A stretch of 64,000 nt of DNA from RPQJ01 sp963846885 (lineage in GTDB: Bacteria > Pseudomonadota > Gammaproteobacteria > Steroidobacterales > Steroidobacteraceae). Positions 26,376 to 35,834 of this stretch are shown here, in pieces; positions within the stretch are counted from its first letter, which is position 1; every line of letters begins with the position of its first letter. Below the pieces are notes generated by a model. The model made no database searches. It saw nothing but the letters and a program-made list of their open reading frames with translations, and had not been told where the DNA came from. The stretch lies in contig CAWJXS010000020.1 of assembly GCA_963846885.1 (NCBI GenBank), forward strand, positions 310,001 through 374,000, written 5' to 3'. The position numbers and the translations under genes were made by a program.

Positions 26376-26586
26376 GATGTGCCTCCGCGGCACGACGGTA
26401 CCGTAAGTCGACGATGCGACCGTCGGCAGCAGCCCCGCAATCGGGGAAAGTCACTGCGGTAAATACCTACGGGCACGGATTTCTGCCTACTGCCCTGTCG
26501 TGCCTATGATCTTTAGCATTCGCGTGCCGTCCGGTGCCTGCGCCGGATGGCAATTATTCCCATCCTCTCCGAGGCGACCGAAGAAA

Positions 26587-28001
26587 ATGACCGCCACGCA
26601 TTACAACGACAAGGTGGTCCGGCAGTTTGCGATCATGACCGTGGTCTGGGGTATCGTCGGCATGCTCGTCGGCGTCCTGATTGCGGCGCAACTGCTGTGG
26701 CCCGACCTGCTGCCCCCGTACTCGTTCCTGTCCTACGCGCGACTGCGTCCCCTGCACACCAACGCGGTCATCTTCGCGTTCGGCGGGTCGGCGCTCTTCG
26801 CGACGTCGTACTACATCGTGCAACGCACCTGCCACACGCGGCTGTTCCTGGACAAGCTCGCGGCGTTCACGTTCTGGGGCTGGCAGCTGGTGATCCTGTC
26901 CGCGGCGATCACGCTGCCGCTCGGCCTGACCCCGGCAAGGAATACGCCGAGCTCGAATGGCCGATCGACCTGCTGATCGCGGTGGTCTGGGTGTCCTACG
27001 CCGTCGTGTTCTTCGGCACGATCGCGCTGCGCAAGGTCAAGCACATCTACGTCGCGAACTGGTTCTTCGCGGCGTACATCATCACGATCGCGGTGCTGCA
27101 CATCGTCAACAGCATCGCCATCCCGGTCACGCTGACGAAGTCGTACAGCGTCTACCCGGGCGTGGTCGATGCGATGGTGCAGTGGTGGTACGGCCACAAC
27201 GCGGTGGGTTTCTTCCTGACCGCAGCCTTCCTCGGCATGATGTATTACTTCGTGCCGAAGCAGGCCGGCCGCCCGGTCTACTCCTACCGCCTGTCCGTCG
27301 TGCACTTCTGGGCGCTGATCTCCACGTACATGTGGGCCGGCCCGCACCACCTGCACTACACGACGCTGCCCGACTGGGCGCAGTCGCTCGGCATGGTCTT
27401 CTCGCTGATCCTGCTCGCGCCGTCGTGGGGCGGCATGATCAACGGCATGATGACGCTCTCCGGCGCCTGGCATAAGTTGCGCACCGACCCGATCCTCAAG
27501 TTCATGATCGTGTCGCTCTCGTTCTACGGCATGTCGACCTTCGAAGGCCCGATGATGTCGATCAAGACGGTGAACGCGCTGTCGCACTACACCGACTGGA
27601 CGATCGGCCACGTGCACTCCGGCGCACTGGGCTGGGTGGCGATGATCTCCATCGGCACGATGTACGCGCTGATCCCGAAGCTGTACGGGCGCGAGCAGAT
27701 GTACAGCATCAAGCTCATCGACATCCACTTCTGGACCACGACCATCGGCGTGGTGCTCTACATCACCTCGATGTGGATCGCCGGCGTCATGCAGGGCCTG
27801 ATGTGGCGCGCGATGAACCCGGACGGCACGCTGACCTACGCGTTCATCGAGTCGATCAAGTCGACGTATCCGTACTACGCGGTCCGCCTCGCCGGCGGCA
27901 CGCTGGTGCTGGGAGGCATGTTCATCATGGCCTACAACGTCTGGAAGACGGTCGCGGGACGCACGACGACCGCAGATTCGCCCGTCGTGCAGCCCGCCTG
28001 A
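26587..28001 (+). CDS. ccoN: cbb3-type cytochrome c oxidase subunit I CcoN, one frameshift
   Basis: Catalytic haem-copper subunit, about 471 residues after correction, with 12 membrane helices. Haem and copper ligands are seen in RPLHTNAVIF, WWYGHNAVGFFL, WAGPHHLHYT and TIGHVHSGALGW. The start ATG at 26587 gives MTATHYNDKVVRQF. The frame breaks near 26928-26934: one base is missing in the run CCCC before the family-conserved GKEYAELEWPIDLL. Because the whole operon downstream is intact, a sequencing error is the simpler explanation. It heads ccoNOQP. Confidence 0.92.
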
Positions 28002-28013
28002 AGGTAATCACGC

Positions 28014-28622
28014 ATGAACCACGATGCAGTAGAAAAGAAAGTCGGCCTGCTCGGCGTGCTGATCGCACTGGTGATCAGCGTCGGCGGACTGGTCCAGATC
28101 GTCCCCCTGTTCTTCCAGGCCTCGGTCAGGGAGCCGGCGCCGGGCATCAAGCCTTACGAGGCGCTGCGGCTCGCTGGCCGCGACGTCTACATCCGTGAGG
28201 GCTGCTACCTCTGCCACTCGCAGATGATCCGGCCGTTCCGCTCGGAGACCGAGCGTTACGGCCCGTATTCGCTGCCGGGCGAGTCGGTGTACGACCATCC
28301 GTTCCAGTTCGGCTCCAAGCGCACGGGTCCCGACCTGGCGCGCGTCGGCGGCCGCTACTCGGACGACTGGCACCGCGTGCACATGATCAACCCTCGCGAC
28401 GTCGTGCCTGAATCGAACATGCCGCGCTTTCCGTGGCTCGTCGACGCCCAGGTGGATGGCGCGCTCACGGCGAAGAAGATGACCGCGTTGCGCAAGATCG
28501 GCGTGCCTTACACGGATGCGGACATCGAAGGCGCCGCAGCCGCCGTGGCGGGCAAGTCGGAACTCGACGCGCTCATCGCCTATCTGCAGGGACTCGGCAC
28601 GAACCTGAAGGCAGGAAACTGA
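28014..28622 (+). CDS. ccoO: cbb3 oxidase subunit II CcoO (mono-haem cytochrome c)
   Basis: 202 residues: one N-terminal membrane anchor (VGLLGVLIALVISVGGLVQIVPLFF) and a periplasmic domain with a single c-type haem site CYLCH and distal Met region (ESNMPRFPWL). It relays electrons from CcoP to CcoN. Family motifs YIREGCYLCHSQMIRPF and GPDLARVGGRYSDDWH are present. It lies 12 bp after ccoN. Confidence 0.96.
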   Translation: MNHDAVEKKVGLLGVLIALVISVGGLVQIVPLFFQASVREPAPGIKPYEALRLAGRDVYIREGCYLCHSQMIRPFRSETERYGPYSLPGESVYDHPFQFGSKRTGPDLARVGGRYSDDWHRVHMINPRDVVPESNMPRFPWLVDAQVDGALTAKKMTALRKIGVPYTDADIEGAAAAVAGKSELDALIAYLQGLGTNLKAGN

Positions 28623-28624
28623 GC

Positions 28625-28795
28625 GTGGACAGCGGCACGGTGCGCGGACTGATCACTGCGATCCTGTTCGTCGCTTTCATCGCGCTGGTGTTCTGGGCCT
28701 ATAGCAGTCGCCGTAAGGCGGATTTCGACAAGCTGGCGCGCATGCCGCTTGAAGACGATCCGCCCGCAAAAGACCAAGGGAGCAAGACCCCATGA
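28625..28795 (+). CDS. ccoQ: cbb3 oxidase small subunit CcoQ (FixQ)
   Basis: 56 residues from the GTG at 28625: one membrane helix (VRGLITAILFVAFIALVFWAYS) followed by basic and acidic residues (SRRKADFDKLARMPLEDD), the typical CcoQ layout. It stabilises the oxidase. The stop overlaps the ccoP start by 4 bp. Confidence 0.88.
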   Translation: MDSGTVRGLITAILFVAFIALVFWAYSSRRKADFDKLARMPLEDDPPAKDQGSKTP

Positions 28796-29691
28796 CTACC
28801 GGTTGGAGCCTTTTCGTCGTCATCCTGACGATCGTGAACATCGCGGCCTGTTTCTGGCTGCTGCGCTGGACGTCGAAGCCCCGCACCGCCAACGAGAAGA
28901 TCGGCGGCGGCGCCGATACCGGCCATGTCTGGGACAAGGACCTGCGCGAGTACAACAACCCGCTGCCGAAGTGGTGGCTGTGGCTGTTCTACATCACCAT
29001 CGCGTTCGGAGTGCTGTACCTCGTGCTGTTCCCGGGCCTCGGCAACTTCGCCGGGATGAAGGGCTGGACGCAGTTGAACCAGTACGAGGAAGAGCGGGCG
29101 GCCGTGGAAGCACGTGCAGCCGCGCTGCTCGCGCCGCTCGCGGCGCTGCCCGTCGCTGAACTCGTGAATAACGAGCAGGCGATGTCGACGGCGCACAACC
29201 TGTTCCAGCAGAACTGCGCGCAGTGCCACGGCTCGGACGGCGGCGGCGCCGTCGGCTTCCCGAACCTGCGCAACGCCGACTGGCAATGGGGCGCGGACGC
29301 CGATTCGGTCGTCGCGACGATCGCCGCTGGTCGCGTCGCGGCGATGCCGCCGTGGGGCGCCGTCCTCGGCGACGACGGCGTCAACGAGGTGATCGCGTAC
29401 GTGCAGACGCTGAGCGGACAGCAGGCCGACGCAACGCTCGCCGCAGCGGGCGCCACGCGATTCCAGACTGTCTGCTCCGCATGCCACGGCATGGACGGCA
29501 AGGGCAACCCGATCCTCGGCGCGCCGAACCTGACCGACGATGTCTGGCTGTACGGCAGCGACACCGCCACGCTCAAGAAGACGATCGTGGAAGGGCGCAA
29601 CGGCCAGATGCCGGCGTGGAGCGACAAGCTGGGCGAGCAGCGCGTAAAACTGCTGGCCGCCTACGTCACGAAGCTCGCCGCGGGGCAGTGA
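28792..29691 (+). CDS. ccoP: cbb3 oxidase subunit III CcoP (di-haem cytochrome c)
   Basis: 299 residues: two N-terminal membrane segments (LFVVILTIVNIAACFWLL; WWLWLFYITIAFGVLYLVLF), the conserved VWDKDLREYNNPLPKWW, then two cytochrome c domains with CAQCH and CSACH. It accepts electrons from soluble or membrane cytochromes c. The stop overlaps the next small gene by 4 bp (GTGA). Confidence 0.96.
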   Translation: MTTGWSLFVVILTIVNIAACFWLLRWTSKPRTANEKIGGGADTGHVWDKDLREYNNPLPKWWLWLFYITIAFGVLYLVLFPGLGNFAGMKGWTQLNQYEEERAAVEARAAALLAPLAALPVAELVNNEQAMSTAHNLFQQNCAQCHGSDGGGAVGFPNLRNADWQWGADADSVVATIAAGRVAAMPPWGAVLGDDGVNEVIAYVQTLSGQQADATLAAAGATRFQTVCSACHGMDGKGNPILGAPNLTDDVWLYGSDTATLKKTIVEGRNGQMPAWSDKLGEQRVKLLAAYVTKLAAGQ

Positions 29692-30017
29692 CCTTGAGCG
29701 TCGCTCCCGACGAGTACACCGGCAAGCTGCGATGGCCACGCCTGGGACAGGATGTGGCCATCGTCGCGTGGCCGTCGTTTCTCGTCGCGAGCGTCGCGAC
29801 GATGGTGTGCTTCGGGTTCATCGACCCGTTGCTGGTGGGTAACGACGATTACCCGCCGCCCGCGTTCCAGACGCGGATGACCGGTTATGCAGTGGGCTTC
29901 TTCTTTTTCTGGCTCATCGCGGCTCTGTCGAGCCTGATGACGCTTTACCTGGTGCGCACAGCGCATCCCGAGCCGGCGGACGAGGGGACGGGCGACGGGA
30001 CGCGGAGTCCCGAATGA
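29688..30017 (+). CDS. Small two-helix membrane protein in the cbb3 operon, function unknown
   Basis: 109 residues from the GTG at 29688. Two hydrophobic helices are visible (VAIVAWPSFLVASVATMVCFGF and YAVGFFFFWLIAALSSLMTLYLV, the second Phe-rich), with a soluble segment PLLVGNDDYPPPAFQTRM between and an acidic tail. It overlaps ccoP by 4 bp and ccoG by 4 bp, so it is translationally coupled inside the operon. I do not recognise it as CcoH/FixH, whose best candidate is at 31413. A role in oxidase assembly is inferred from position only. Confidence 0.7.
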   Translation: MTLSVAPDEYTGKLRWPRLGQDVAIVAWPSFLVASVATMVCFGFIDPLLVGNDDYPPPAFQTRMTGYAVGFFFFWLIAALSSLMTLYLVRTAHPEPADEGTGDGTRSPE

Positions 30018-31399
30018 ACGACGTCAAGCCCGAAGTCGATGGCGAGCTGTATGCAGCCCGCCAGAAGATCTATCCCCGCGAGATCGGCGGCCGCTTCCAG
30101 AAGCTGCGCGTGTATGCCGTATTCGCGCTGCTCGGCCTCTACTACGTGCTGCCGTGGATCCGCTGGGGCGAGCGGCAGGCGGTGCTCTTCGACCTGCCCG
30201 CGCGCAAGTTCCATGTCTTCGGCCTCACGCTGTGGCCGCAGGATTTCTATTTCCTGACGTGGCTGCTGATCATCGCGGCCCTGGCGCTGTTCTTCTTCAC
30301 GGCGCTCGCCGGCCGGCTGTTCTGCGGCTATGCGTGCCCGCAGACGGTGTGGACCGAGACGTTCGTCTGGATCGAGCGCTGGGTCGAAGGCAGCCGCACG
30401 CAGCAGATGAAGCTGGCGCGCGCTCCCTGGAGCGTGCAGAAGGCGCTGCGCAAGGGCACCAAGTATTTCCTCTGGGCCGCCTTCGCGTTGTGGACCGGTT
30501 TCACGTTCGTCGGCTACTTCACGCCGATCACCGAGCTCGCCGGCAAGATCCTGACTTTCTCCACCGGCCCCTGGGAAACCTTCTGGGTGTTGTTCTACGG
30601 CGGCGCCACCTACGTCAACGCGGGCTTCATGCGCGAGCAGGTGTGCAAGTACATGTGTCCGTACGCGCGCTTCCAGAGCGCGATGTTCGACAAGGACACG
30701 CTGATCATCACCTACGACGAAGCACGCGGCGAGCCGCGCGGCGCGCGCAAGAAGGGCTCGGACCCGAAGGCAGCCGGTCTCGGCGACTGCGTCGACTGCA
30801 CGGTATGCGTGCAGGTCTGCCCGACCGGCATCGACATCCGCAAGGGCCTGCAGTACGAGTGCATCGCCTGCGCGGCGTGCATCGACGCCTGCGACGAAGT
30901 CATGGACAAGGTCGGCTACCCGCGGGGCCTGATCCGCTACGACACGCAGCACGGCCTCGAGGGCAAGCCGAAGCACGTGCTGCGCCCGCGCACGATCGTC
31001 TATGCGACGCTGATCGCGTTGCTGATCGCCGGCTTCGCCTACACGATCTCGAATCGCAACGTCGTCGCCGTCGACGTCCTCCGCGACCGCAACGCGCTGT
31101 TCCGCGAACTGCCGGGCGGCCTGATCGAGAACGTCTACAACGTGAAGATCATGAACAAGGACTCGACCGAGCACGAGTTCACGATCAGCGCGACAGGCCT
31201 GCCGGGCCTGCAGGTCGATTACGGCGACGACGAAGTCGAGGTCGACCCGGGCCACGTACAGAGCGTAGCGGTACGCCTGCGCGTGCCACGCGCCGAGTTG
31301 CAGGGCGGCGCGGACATCGTCTTCACGATCCGCACGACCGACGACGAAAATCCGCTCGAGGCTTCCGGCAAGGCCCGTTTCCTGGCCCCCACGAACTGA
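30014..31399 (+). CDS. ccoG: Cytochrome oxidase accessory protein CcoG (RdxA/FixG)
   Basis: 461 residues. Several membrane helices, the CGYACPQTVWTE motif, and two [4Fe-4S] sites (CVDCTVCVQVCP and CIACAACIDACD) followed by GLIRYDT and a C-terminal periplasmic immunoglobulin-like domain (FixG_C: KIMNKDSTEHEFTISATG). The family is implicated in copper(II) reduction during cbb3 assembly. The start overlaps the previous small gene. Confidence 0.95.
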   Translation: MNDVKPEVDGELYAARQKIYPREIGGRFQKLRVYAVFALLGLYYVLPWIRWGERQAVLFDLPARKFHVFGLTLWPQDFYFLTWLLIIAALALFFFTALAGRLFCGYACPQTVWTETFVWIERWVEGSRTQQMKLARAPWSVQKALRKGTKYFLWAAFALWTGFTFVGYFTPITELAGKILTFSTGPWETFWVLFYGGATYVNAGFMREQVCKYMCPYARFQSAMFDKDTLIITYDEARGEPRGARKKGSDPKAAGLGDCVDCTVCVQVCPTGIDIRKGLQYECIACAACIDACDEVMDKVGYPRGLIRYDTQHGLEGKPKHVLRPRTIVYATLIALLIAGFAYTISNRNVVAVDVLRDRNALFRELPGGLIENVYNVKIMNKDSTEHEFTISATGLPGLQVDYGDDEVEVDPGHVQSVAVRLRVPRAELQGGADIVFTIRTTDDENPLEASGKARFLAPTN

Positions 31400-31412
31400 T
31401 AGGCTTTCCAGC

Positions 31413-31610
31413 ATGAACAACCCGACCCAGCAGCCCTGGTACCGCCAGTTCTATCCCTGGATGCTGATCGCATTGCCCGCCTCGGCCGTGATCGCCGGCT
31501 TCTTCACGCTGTACCTCGCGATCACGAACCCCGACACGCTCGTGCGCAAGGATTGCGTGCGTGACGGAGCGACGATGGTCTGCGGCGAGGACGTTCCGCG
31601 GAGACCATGA
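31413..31610 (+). CDS. ccoH: Short FixH/CcoH-like membrane protein
   Basis: 65 residues with one membrane helix: QPWYRQFYPWMLIALPASAV then FFTLYLAITNPDTLVRKD, which matches the N-terminus of CcoH/FixH. The usual periplasmic domain of about 100 residues is missing; the protein ends shortly after the helix (CVRDGATMVCGEDVPRRP) and overlaps ccoI by 4 bp. It is either a minimal CcoH or a distinct short assembly factor. The spacing suggests it is a genuine coupled gene. Confidence 0.7.
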   Translation: MNNPTQQPWYRQFYPWMLIALPASAVIAGFFTLYLAITNPDTLVRKDCVRDGATMVCGEDVPRRP

Positions 31611-34075
31611 CCCTGGCGCCGGGCTCTGCTTGCTTCCACTGCGGCGAGCCCATCCCGGCCGGCGTGCGCATTCACGCACGCATCGACTCGAACGAGCAGC
31701 CCGTCTGCTGCCATGGCTGCAAGGCCGTCGCGGAGTTCATCACCGGCGCGGGCCTCGACGACTACTACAAGTATCGCGATCGTTCAGGTGCGCGCGCTGA
31801 CGAAACGCCGCGCCCGGACCGGTGGTCGGCGTACGACCGGCCCGAACTCGTCGAGCGCCTGACGCGCGCCGAACCGGGCGGGGCCCGCTCCATCACCGTG
31901 CTGCTCGAGGGACTGCGCTGCTCCGCATGCAGCTGGCTCGCCGACAAGGCCCTGCACCTGCAGAGCGGCGTGCTGGACGTCGCCGTCAATCCCGCAACGG
32001 CGCGCGCGCGACTCGTGTGGGATCCCGGCAAGGTGCGGCTGGGCGACCTGCTGCGCGTGCTGGATCACGTCGGCCTGCGCCCGCATCCGCTGGCCGGCGA
32101 GCACGCCGAGCAGATCGCCCTGCTCGAGCGCCGCAGCGCCCTCAAGCGGCTGGCGGTCGCGGGCTTCGGCATGATGCAGGTGATGATGTTCGCGCTGCCG
32201 CTGTACGTGGCGCACAGCTCGGGCATGGAAGCAGGCATGCGCGAGTTTTTCCGCCTCGTCAGCATGCTGGTCTCGATTCCTGTCGCGCTGTATTCGGGCT
32301 GGCCGTTCTACCTGGGTGCATGGCACGCGCTGAAGGCGCACAGCGTCAGCATGGACGTGCCCGTCACGCTGGGGATCGTGATCGCCTTTGTCGCGAGCGT
32401 CTGGAACGCCCTCACGGGCACCGGCGAGGTGTATTTCGACTCGGTCACGATGTTCGTGTTCTTCCTGGCGCTGGGGCGCTACGTCGAGATGGTGGCGCGG
32501 CACCGTGCCGGCAGCGTCGCCGATGCCCTCGCACGACTGGCGCCGGTGACCGCGCGGCGCGTCCGCAACGAGCAGGTCGAGGACGTGCAGGCCATCGAAC
32601 TGCAACCGGGCGACGAGATGCTCGTGCGCACCGGCGAAGTCTTCGCAGCCGACGGCGTGGTCAACGGGGACGCCGACGGGCGGGTCGATGAATCGATGCT
32701 CACCGGCGAGTCGACAGCCATCGCCAAGCAGCGCGGCTCGACCGTGCATGCCGGAACCCAGAACCTCGGTGCGCCATTGCGCGTGCAGGTCGCGGCCGTG
32801 TCGGGCAACACGGTGCTTGCCGGCATCGTTGCGCTGCTGGAGCGCGCGCAGGCGGAGCGGCCGCGGCTCGCGCAAGCAGCCGACCGTGCAGCGGCCTGGT
32901 TCCTGAGCCGGATCCTGTTCGGTTCGGCGCTCGTGTTTGCCATCTGGTGGTTCGTGGATCCGTCCAAGGCGCTGCCAGCCACCATTGCGGTGCTGGTCGT
33001 CACGTGTCCGTGCGCGCTGTCGCTGGCGACGCCGGCCGTGCTGGCCGCGGCGACGGCCGACCTCGCCCGGCGTGGCGTGCTCGTCGCGCACTCGGACGCG
33101 TTCGAAACCCTCGCCAAGGCGACGCACGTGCTCTGGGACAAGACCGGCACGCTCACCCGCGGCCTGGTTCGGGTCGAAGACGTGCGCGTGCTGCGCGATC
33201 GCAACGAGGCCGAATGCTTAGGGCTGGCGACAGCGCTCGAGCGCATGTCCGAGCACCCGATCGCGAAGGCTTTCGTGGCGTCGGGCGTAACCAACGCCAC
33301 GGCGACCGCCGTCACGGTCACCCCGGGAGCAGGTGTCGAGGGCACGGTCGACGGCAGGCGGCTGCGCATCGGCACGCTGGAATTTGCGACCGGCCTGGTC
33401 GTGGGCGGTGGCCCTCACTCGCCCGTCGAGGCGGCCGACGGCAGCGTGTTTCTCGGTGACGAGCTGGGGCTGCTCGCCGGCTTCCGGCTGACGGATCCGC
33501 TGCGCGCAGAAGCGCCCGCGTGCGTGCAGCAACTCGCCGGCCTCGGGCTGTCTTCCGCGATCGTCAGCGGCGACGCCGCGGCGGATGTCGCGCACATCGC
33601 CGAGCGCAGCGGCATCACGCGTTTCGAATCGCGGCTGACCCCGCAAGGCAAGGTGGCCAGCCTGCAGGCACTGCAGGCGGCGGGCGCAATCGTGATCGCA
33701 GTCGGCGATGGCATCAACGACGCGCCGCTGCTGCAGGGCGCTAACGTCGCCATCGCCATGGGCCGCGGCTCGGCACTGGCGCAGACGAGCGCCGACCTGA
33801 TCCTGGTGCGCGACTCGCTGGACCAGTTGCCCGACATCGTCCGCCTCGCGCGGCGCGCCCGGCGCATCGTCAAGCAGAACCTCGCCTGGTCGATCGCCTA
33901 CAACCTGGCTGCGCTGCCGCTCGCGGCCCTGGGCCTCGTGCCGGCATGGCTGGCTGCCATCGGCATGTCGCTGAGTTCCGTGTTCGTAGTGCTCAATGCC
34001 ATGCGTGTGGCGCGGCGTCCGGCGGCGGCGCGCTCGCCGCAATGGACCGACGCCCGCCCGGCGGGAGCTGCCTGA
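31607..34075 (+). CDS. ccoI: Copper-translocating P1B-type ATPase CcoI (FixI)
   Basis: 822 residues. An N-terminal extra Cys region (CFHCGEPIPAG, VCCHGCKAVAEFI) precedes a heavy-metal-associated domain (EGLRCSACSWLADKA). Core P-type motifs: TGES (MLTGESTAIAK), the CPC membrane motif (VVTCPCALSLATP), phosphorylation site DKTGTLT and hinge GDGINDAP. CcoI-type ATPases export copper for maturation of the cbb3 CuB site. Position between ccoG/ccoH and ccoS supports this instead of general copper detoxification. Confidence 0.94.
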   Translation: MTLAPGSACFHCGEPIPAGVRIHARIDSNEQPVCCHGCKAVAEFITGAGLDDYYKYRDRSGARADETPRPDRWSAYDRPELVERLTRAEPGGARSITVLLEGLRCSACSWLADKALHLQSGVLDVAVNPATARARLVWDPGKVRLGDLLRVLDHVGLRPHPLAGEHAEQIALLERRSALKRLAVAGFGMMQVMMFALPLYVAHSSGMEAGMREFFRLVSMLVSIPVALYSGWPFYLGAWHALKAHSVSMDVPVTLGIVIAFVASVWNALTGTGEVYFDSVTMFVFFLALGRYVEMVARHRAGSVADALARLAPVTARRVRNEQVEDVQAIELQPGDEMLVRTGEVFAADGVVNGDADGRVDESMLTGESTAIAKQRGSTVHAGTQNLGAPLRVQVAAVSGNTVLAGIVALLERAQAERPRLAQAADRAAAWFLSRILFGSALVFAIWWFVDPSKALPATIAVLVVTCPCALSLATPAVLAAATADLARRGVLVAHSDAFETLAKATHVLWDKTGTLTRGLVRVEDVRVLRDRNEAECLGLATALERMSEHPIAKAFVASGVTNATATAVTVTPGAGVEGTVDGRRLRIGTLEFATGLVVGGGPHSPVEAADGSVFLGDELGLLAGFRLTDPLRAEAPACVQQLAGLGLSSAIVSGDAAADVAHIAERSGITRFESRLTPQGKVASLQALQAAGAIVIAVGDGINDAPLLQGANVAIAMGRGSALAQTSADLILVRDSLDQLPDIVRLARRARRIVKQNLAWSIAYNLAALPLAALGLVPAWLAAIGMSLSSVFVVLNAMRVARRPAAARSPQWTDARPAGAA

Positions 34076-34270
34076 ATGGACATCCTTTATTTCATGGTGC
34101 CGCTGGGGCTGGTGCTCGTCGGAGTGGGCCTCTGGGCGTTCTTCTGGGCCGTCGGCAGCGGCCAGTTCGACGACCTCGACAGCCCGGGCTGGTCCGTGCT
34201 CAGCGACGAAAAAGGCAAGCAAGCCACACCACCGGACGACTCACCGCCACAGGAGCCTCGGGAACCATGA
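34076..34270 (+). CDS. ccoS: cbb3 oxidase maturation protein CcoS
   Basis: 64 residues: one N-terminal helix (ILYFMVPLGLVLVGVGLWAFFWAV) followed by the CcoS signature SGQFDDLDSPGWSVLSDE. CcoS is needed for cofactor insertion in the oxidase. The ATG follows the ccoI stop directly and its own stop overlaps the next gene by 4 bp. Confidence 0.93.
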   Translation: MDILYFMVPLGLVLVGVGLWAFFWAVGSGQFDDLDSPGWSVLSDEKGKQATPPDDSPPQEPREP

Positions 34271-35058
34271 ACGGATTGGACGCAGGCTCGTTGAGCCTGG
34301 GCGCAGCACTGGTCGCCGGGGTCGCCGGCAGCGGTCATTGCCTGGGGATGTGCGGCGGCATCGCGGGCGCCCTCGCGATGCGCGACAGTGCCCGGGCCGG
34401 TGCACCGTCGCGCTGGACGCTGGCCCTCGCCTATAACCTCGCGCGCATCTCGAGCTACGCAGTCGCCGGCGCGCTCGCCGGGCTGCTGGGAAGCACCTTG
34501 CTGCGCACGGCGGACGTCGCCCCTTTGTCGATCGCGTTCCGCGTCCTGGCAGGCTTGATCATGATCGCCGCCGCCGGACGGCTGCTGTTCGGCTGGCGGT
34601 TGCTGGATCCCCTGGAAGCAGCGGGGGCGGGCCTCTGGCGCCGGATCCTGCCGCGCTCCAGCGGAGCGGCGCAGCGCGGTGGCCTCACCGGCGCGATCGG
34701 CCTCGGCCTCGCATGGGGCTGGCTGCCCTGTGGCCTCACGTATTCGATGCTCCTGCTCGCAGCGACCACGGCCAGCGCCCTGACGGGTGCCCTGGTCATG
34801 GCGGCCTTTGGCCTGGGTACCCTGCCGGCAATGGTCGGGGCCACGGTGGCATTCGAGCGAGCTGCCAAGGTGCTGGCGAATCGCGCCACGCTGCGCAACG
34901 TGGCTGGTTCGCTGCTGCTGCTGTTCGGGGCGTGGACCGCCGGTAACGCCCTTTATCACGGACTCATGCGCGGCCAGCATGCCGGCCACGACATGGGCCA
35001 GGACATGCCCGCGGCGGTGTCCGCCCCGGCGGACGACCCGCACGCAAACCACCACTGA
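34267..35058 (+). CDS. Sulfite exporter TauE/SafE-like membrane protein linked to cbb3 maturation
   Basis: 263 residues, six to seven membrane helices, with GSGHCLGMCGGIAGALA near the N-terminus and GLAWGWLPCGLTYSMLLLA in the middle. Cys-containing helices of this sort are typical of the 'SafE_2'/CcoA-neighbour proteins that often close cco operons and may handle copper. The C-terminus is His- and Asp-rich (GQHAGHDMGQDM ... DDPHANHH), compatible with metal binding. The start overlaps ccoS. Confidence 0.82.
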   Translation: MNGLDAGSLSLGAALVAGVAGSGHCLGMCGGIAGALAMRDSARAGAPSRWTLALAYNLARISSYAVAGALAGLLGSTLLRTADVAPLSIAFRVLAGLIMIAAAGRLLFGWRLLDPLEAAGAGLWRRILPRSSGAAQRGGLTGAIGLGLAWGWLPCGLTYSMLLLAATTASALTGALVMAAFGLGTLPAMVGATVAFERAAKVLANRATLRNVAGSLLLLFGAWTAGNALYHGLMRGQHAGHDMGQDMPAAVSAPADDPHANHH

Positions 35059-35184
35059 CGCCCACCCCACGAGAGTCGGGGCCGGCCAGTGGCCGGCCCC
35101 GGGCTGCCATCGCGCGATTTAGGGTCGCAGCCGGGCCGTCACAGCCCGGAAATCGGCTCATTCCTCAGCGACCCGCCTGGCACA

Positions 35185-35625
35185 TCACTGGATCGTGATC
35201 GCCAGCGGCCGCGGCTTCTCGACCGCGACGCGCGGCAGCGTCACCAGCAGCACGCCTTCCTTGCAGGCTGCATGGATTGCCTTCGGATCGACGTCGTCTG
35301 GCAGTGCGAAGGTGCGCTCGAACGCCCCATGGAAGCGCTCGATGCGATGCATCGTCTCGCCCTTCACTTCCTTTTCTTCCTTGCGCTCGCCCTTGATCGT
35401 CAGCACGCCGTCCTCGAAGAGGACCTTGACGTCTTCCTTGCGCACGTCCGGCAAGTCGATCTTGACGAGGTATTCCTTCTCCCGCTCGACGACGTCCGCC
35501 GGCGGCATGAATTCATAGCCGCCCTCGGCTGGACGCGCGAGCGTCGGCAGTCGTCCGAACATCGGGCTGAAGCCCTTCAGCAGGTCATCCATCTCCCGCA
35601 ACGGTTCCCAACGCATCAGTCTCAT
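35185..35625 (-). CDS. Hsp20/alpha-crystallin small heat-shock protein
   Basis: 146 residues: N-terminal MRLMRWEPLREMDDLLKGF, an alpha-crystallin domain from about residue 38 to 135 (PPADVVEREKEYLVKIDLPDV; VLFEDGVLTIKGERK; GAFERTFALPDDVD; CKEGVLLVTLPR) and a short tail with an IXI-like end (PLAITIQ). It is an ATP-independent holdase. GGAGG precedes the ATG at 35625. The 210-bp upstream region holds no element that I can identify with confidence. Confidence 0.93.
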   Translation of the reverse strand: MRLMRWEPLREMDDLLKGFSPMFGRLPTLARPAEGGYEFMPPADVVEREKEYLVKIDLPDVRKEDVKVLFEDGVLTIKGERKEEKEVKGETMHRIERFHGAFERTFALPDDVDPKAIHAACKEGVLLVTLPRVAVEKPRPLAITIQ

Positions 35626-35834
35626 GGCGCCCTCCTTGGGTGTCCCCGCGGCAAACACGAAAAGCTCACTAACGACCCACGGACCGGGCCATTGGCCCGG
35701 CCTCGAGTCCATTGTGGCCGCTGAGCCGGGAACACACGATTCGCAGCGTTGCCTAGGCGCCTTTCCAGCTATACCTAGTGTCGCGACGCGGGTTCTTTTA
35801 GGATGCGCACCTTCGCGCCGTAATCCGACAAATT

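Noticed and set aside
26376..26586. Expected FNR/ANR box (TTGAT-N4-ATCAA) upstream of ccoN
   Set aside because: I looked for it between the divergent Usp and ccoN genes and found no acceptable match, so no site is annotated.
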